This document shows, piece by piece, positions 37,294 to 37,426 of a stretch of 37,426 nt of DNA. Made by a program: the position numbers and the translations under genes. The stretch covers positions 1 to 37,426 of the forward strand of contig JBIKLF010000021.1 of the NCBI GenBank assembly GCA_044359955.1, written 5' to 3'. Under the pieces are notes generated by a model. That model was not told the DNA's origin. It saw only the letters and a program-made list of their open reading frames with translations, and ran no database searches. The DNA comes from JACTMZ01 sp044359955 (GTDB lineage Bacteria; Verrucomicrobiota; Verrucomicrobiia; Chthoniobacterales; JACTMZ01). Numbering within the stretch: position 1 is the stretch's first letter; each line of letters starts with the position of its first letter.

Positions 37294-37426
37294 GACATAG
37301 GTAACACTTTAGGTTCAAGACATGGGTAACACCTGCCGTGATTTGTTGGTGATGTTGTTGTGTTGGTTGTGGTTGGTCAATGGCATGCAGAGAGGTGGAG
37401 GAGTGCAGCCGCCGCGCCCGAAGCGG
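37294..37426 (+). mobile_element. IS481-like terminal sequence at the window edge
   Basis: GACATAGGTAACAC (37294-37307) and GACATGGGTAACAC (37319-37332) are repeated with a 25-base period. Paired GACATGGGTAACA-type motifs are familiar from the ends of IS481-family elements. The remaining 94 bases to the edge have no clear frame. The transposase gene would lie outside the window, so the assignment is tentative. Confidence 0.4.

Noticed and set aside
36869..37318. A 149-codon minus-strand frame with repeated Pro-Ser-Thr
   Set aside because: It combines repeat family D with an out-of-frame reading of the DUF4149 gene.

Overview
The window looks like a piece of a Verrucomicrobiota chromosome, probably a complete metagenome contig. 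Several things point that way: high G+C, weak use of Shine-Dalgarno sites, a short ATP synthase delta subunit, a PUR-domain nucleic-acid-binding protein, a DUF3597 protein, and intergenic spaces packed with palindromic and phrase-like dispersed repeats. This is an inference from gene content; no marker gene was compared. Both ends carry insertion-sequence-like DNA (a transposase N-terminus at 1-232 and an IS481-like terminal motif at 37294-37332), which is where assemblies of such genomes usually break.

Layout. 1-3500: transposase remnant, small lipoprotein, a cyclase/2-hydroxyacid dehydrogenase pair, and a DUF4258/DUF2283 toxin-antitoxin-like pair. 3900-8640: recQ, nagZ and a sodium:solute symporter. 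8800-15295: a complete F-type ATP synthase operon in the order a-c-b-delta-alpha-gamma-beta-epsilon, with a 12-pair hairpin after the c gene and a 24-bp perfect palindrome between the b and delta genes. 15660-20718: a secreted protein, a lipoprotein amidase, hisF, a GGQ release-factor-like protein, and a HEAT-THUMP-methyltransferase fusion. 20690-25746: an ArsR regulator followed by a truncated sulfide:quinone-oxidoreductase-like gene, divergent from an RND efflux adaptor/pump pair. 25988-31464: an antitoxin remnant, then an SbtA-type bicarbonate transporter, a beta carbonic anhydrase and pyruvate carboxylase, which together form a plausible bicarbonate-supply and anaplerosis locus. 31583-33993: a circularly permuted ATP-grasp/alpha-E pair. 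34087-37229: a DUF2892 membrane protein, tRNA-Ala(CGC), a Cys-rich small protein coupled to a UPF0158 protein, and a minus-strand group DUF4149-PUR-DUF2780-DUF3597.

The most unusual layer is the repeats. Several palindromic families, some with hairpins nested inside an outer inverted repeat, sit at gene ends. In places they supply stop codons or C-terminal codons of neighbouring genes, and they sit inside the atp operon and inside a divergent promoter. Five further phrase-like oligonucleotide families recur between genes. I did not find a gene set that I can call a clearly new defence or biosynthetic system. The best candidates for novelty are the repeat/gene-end fusions, the HEAT-THUMP-methyltransferase fusion, and the Cys-rich/UPF0158 pair.
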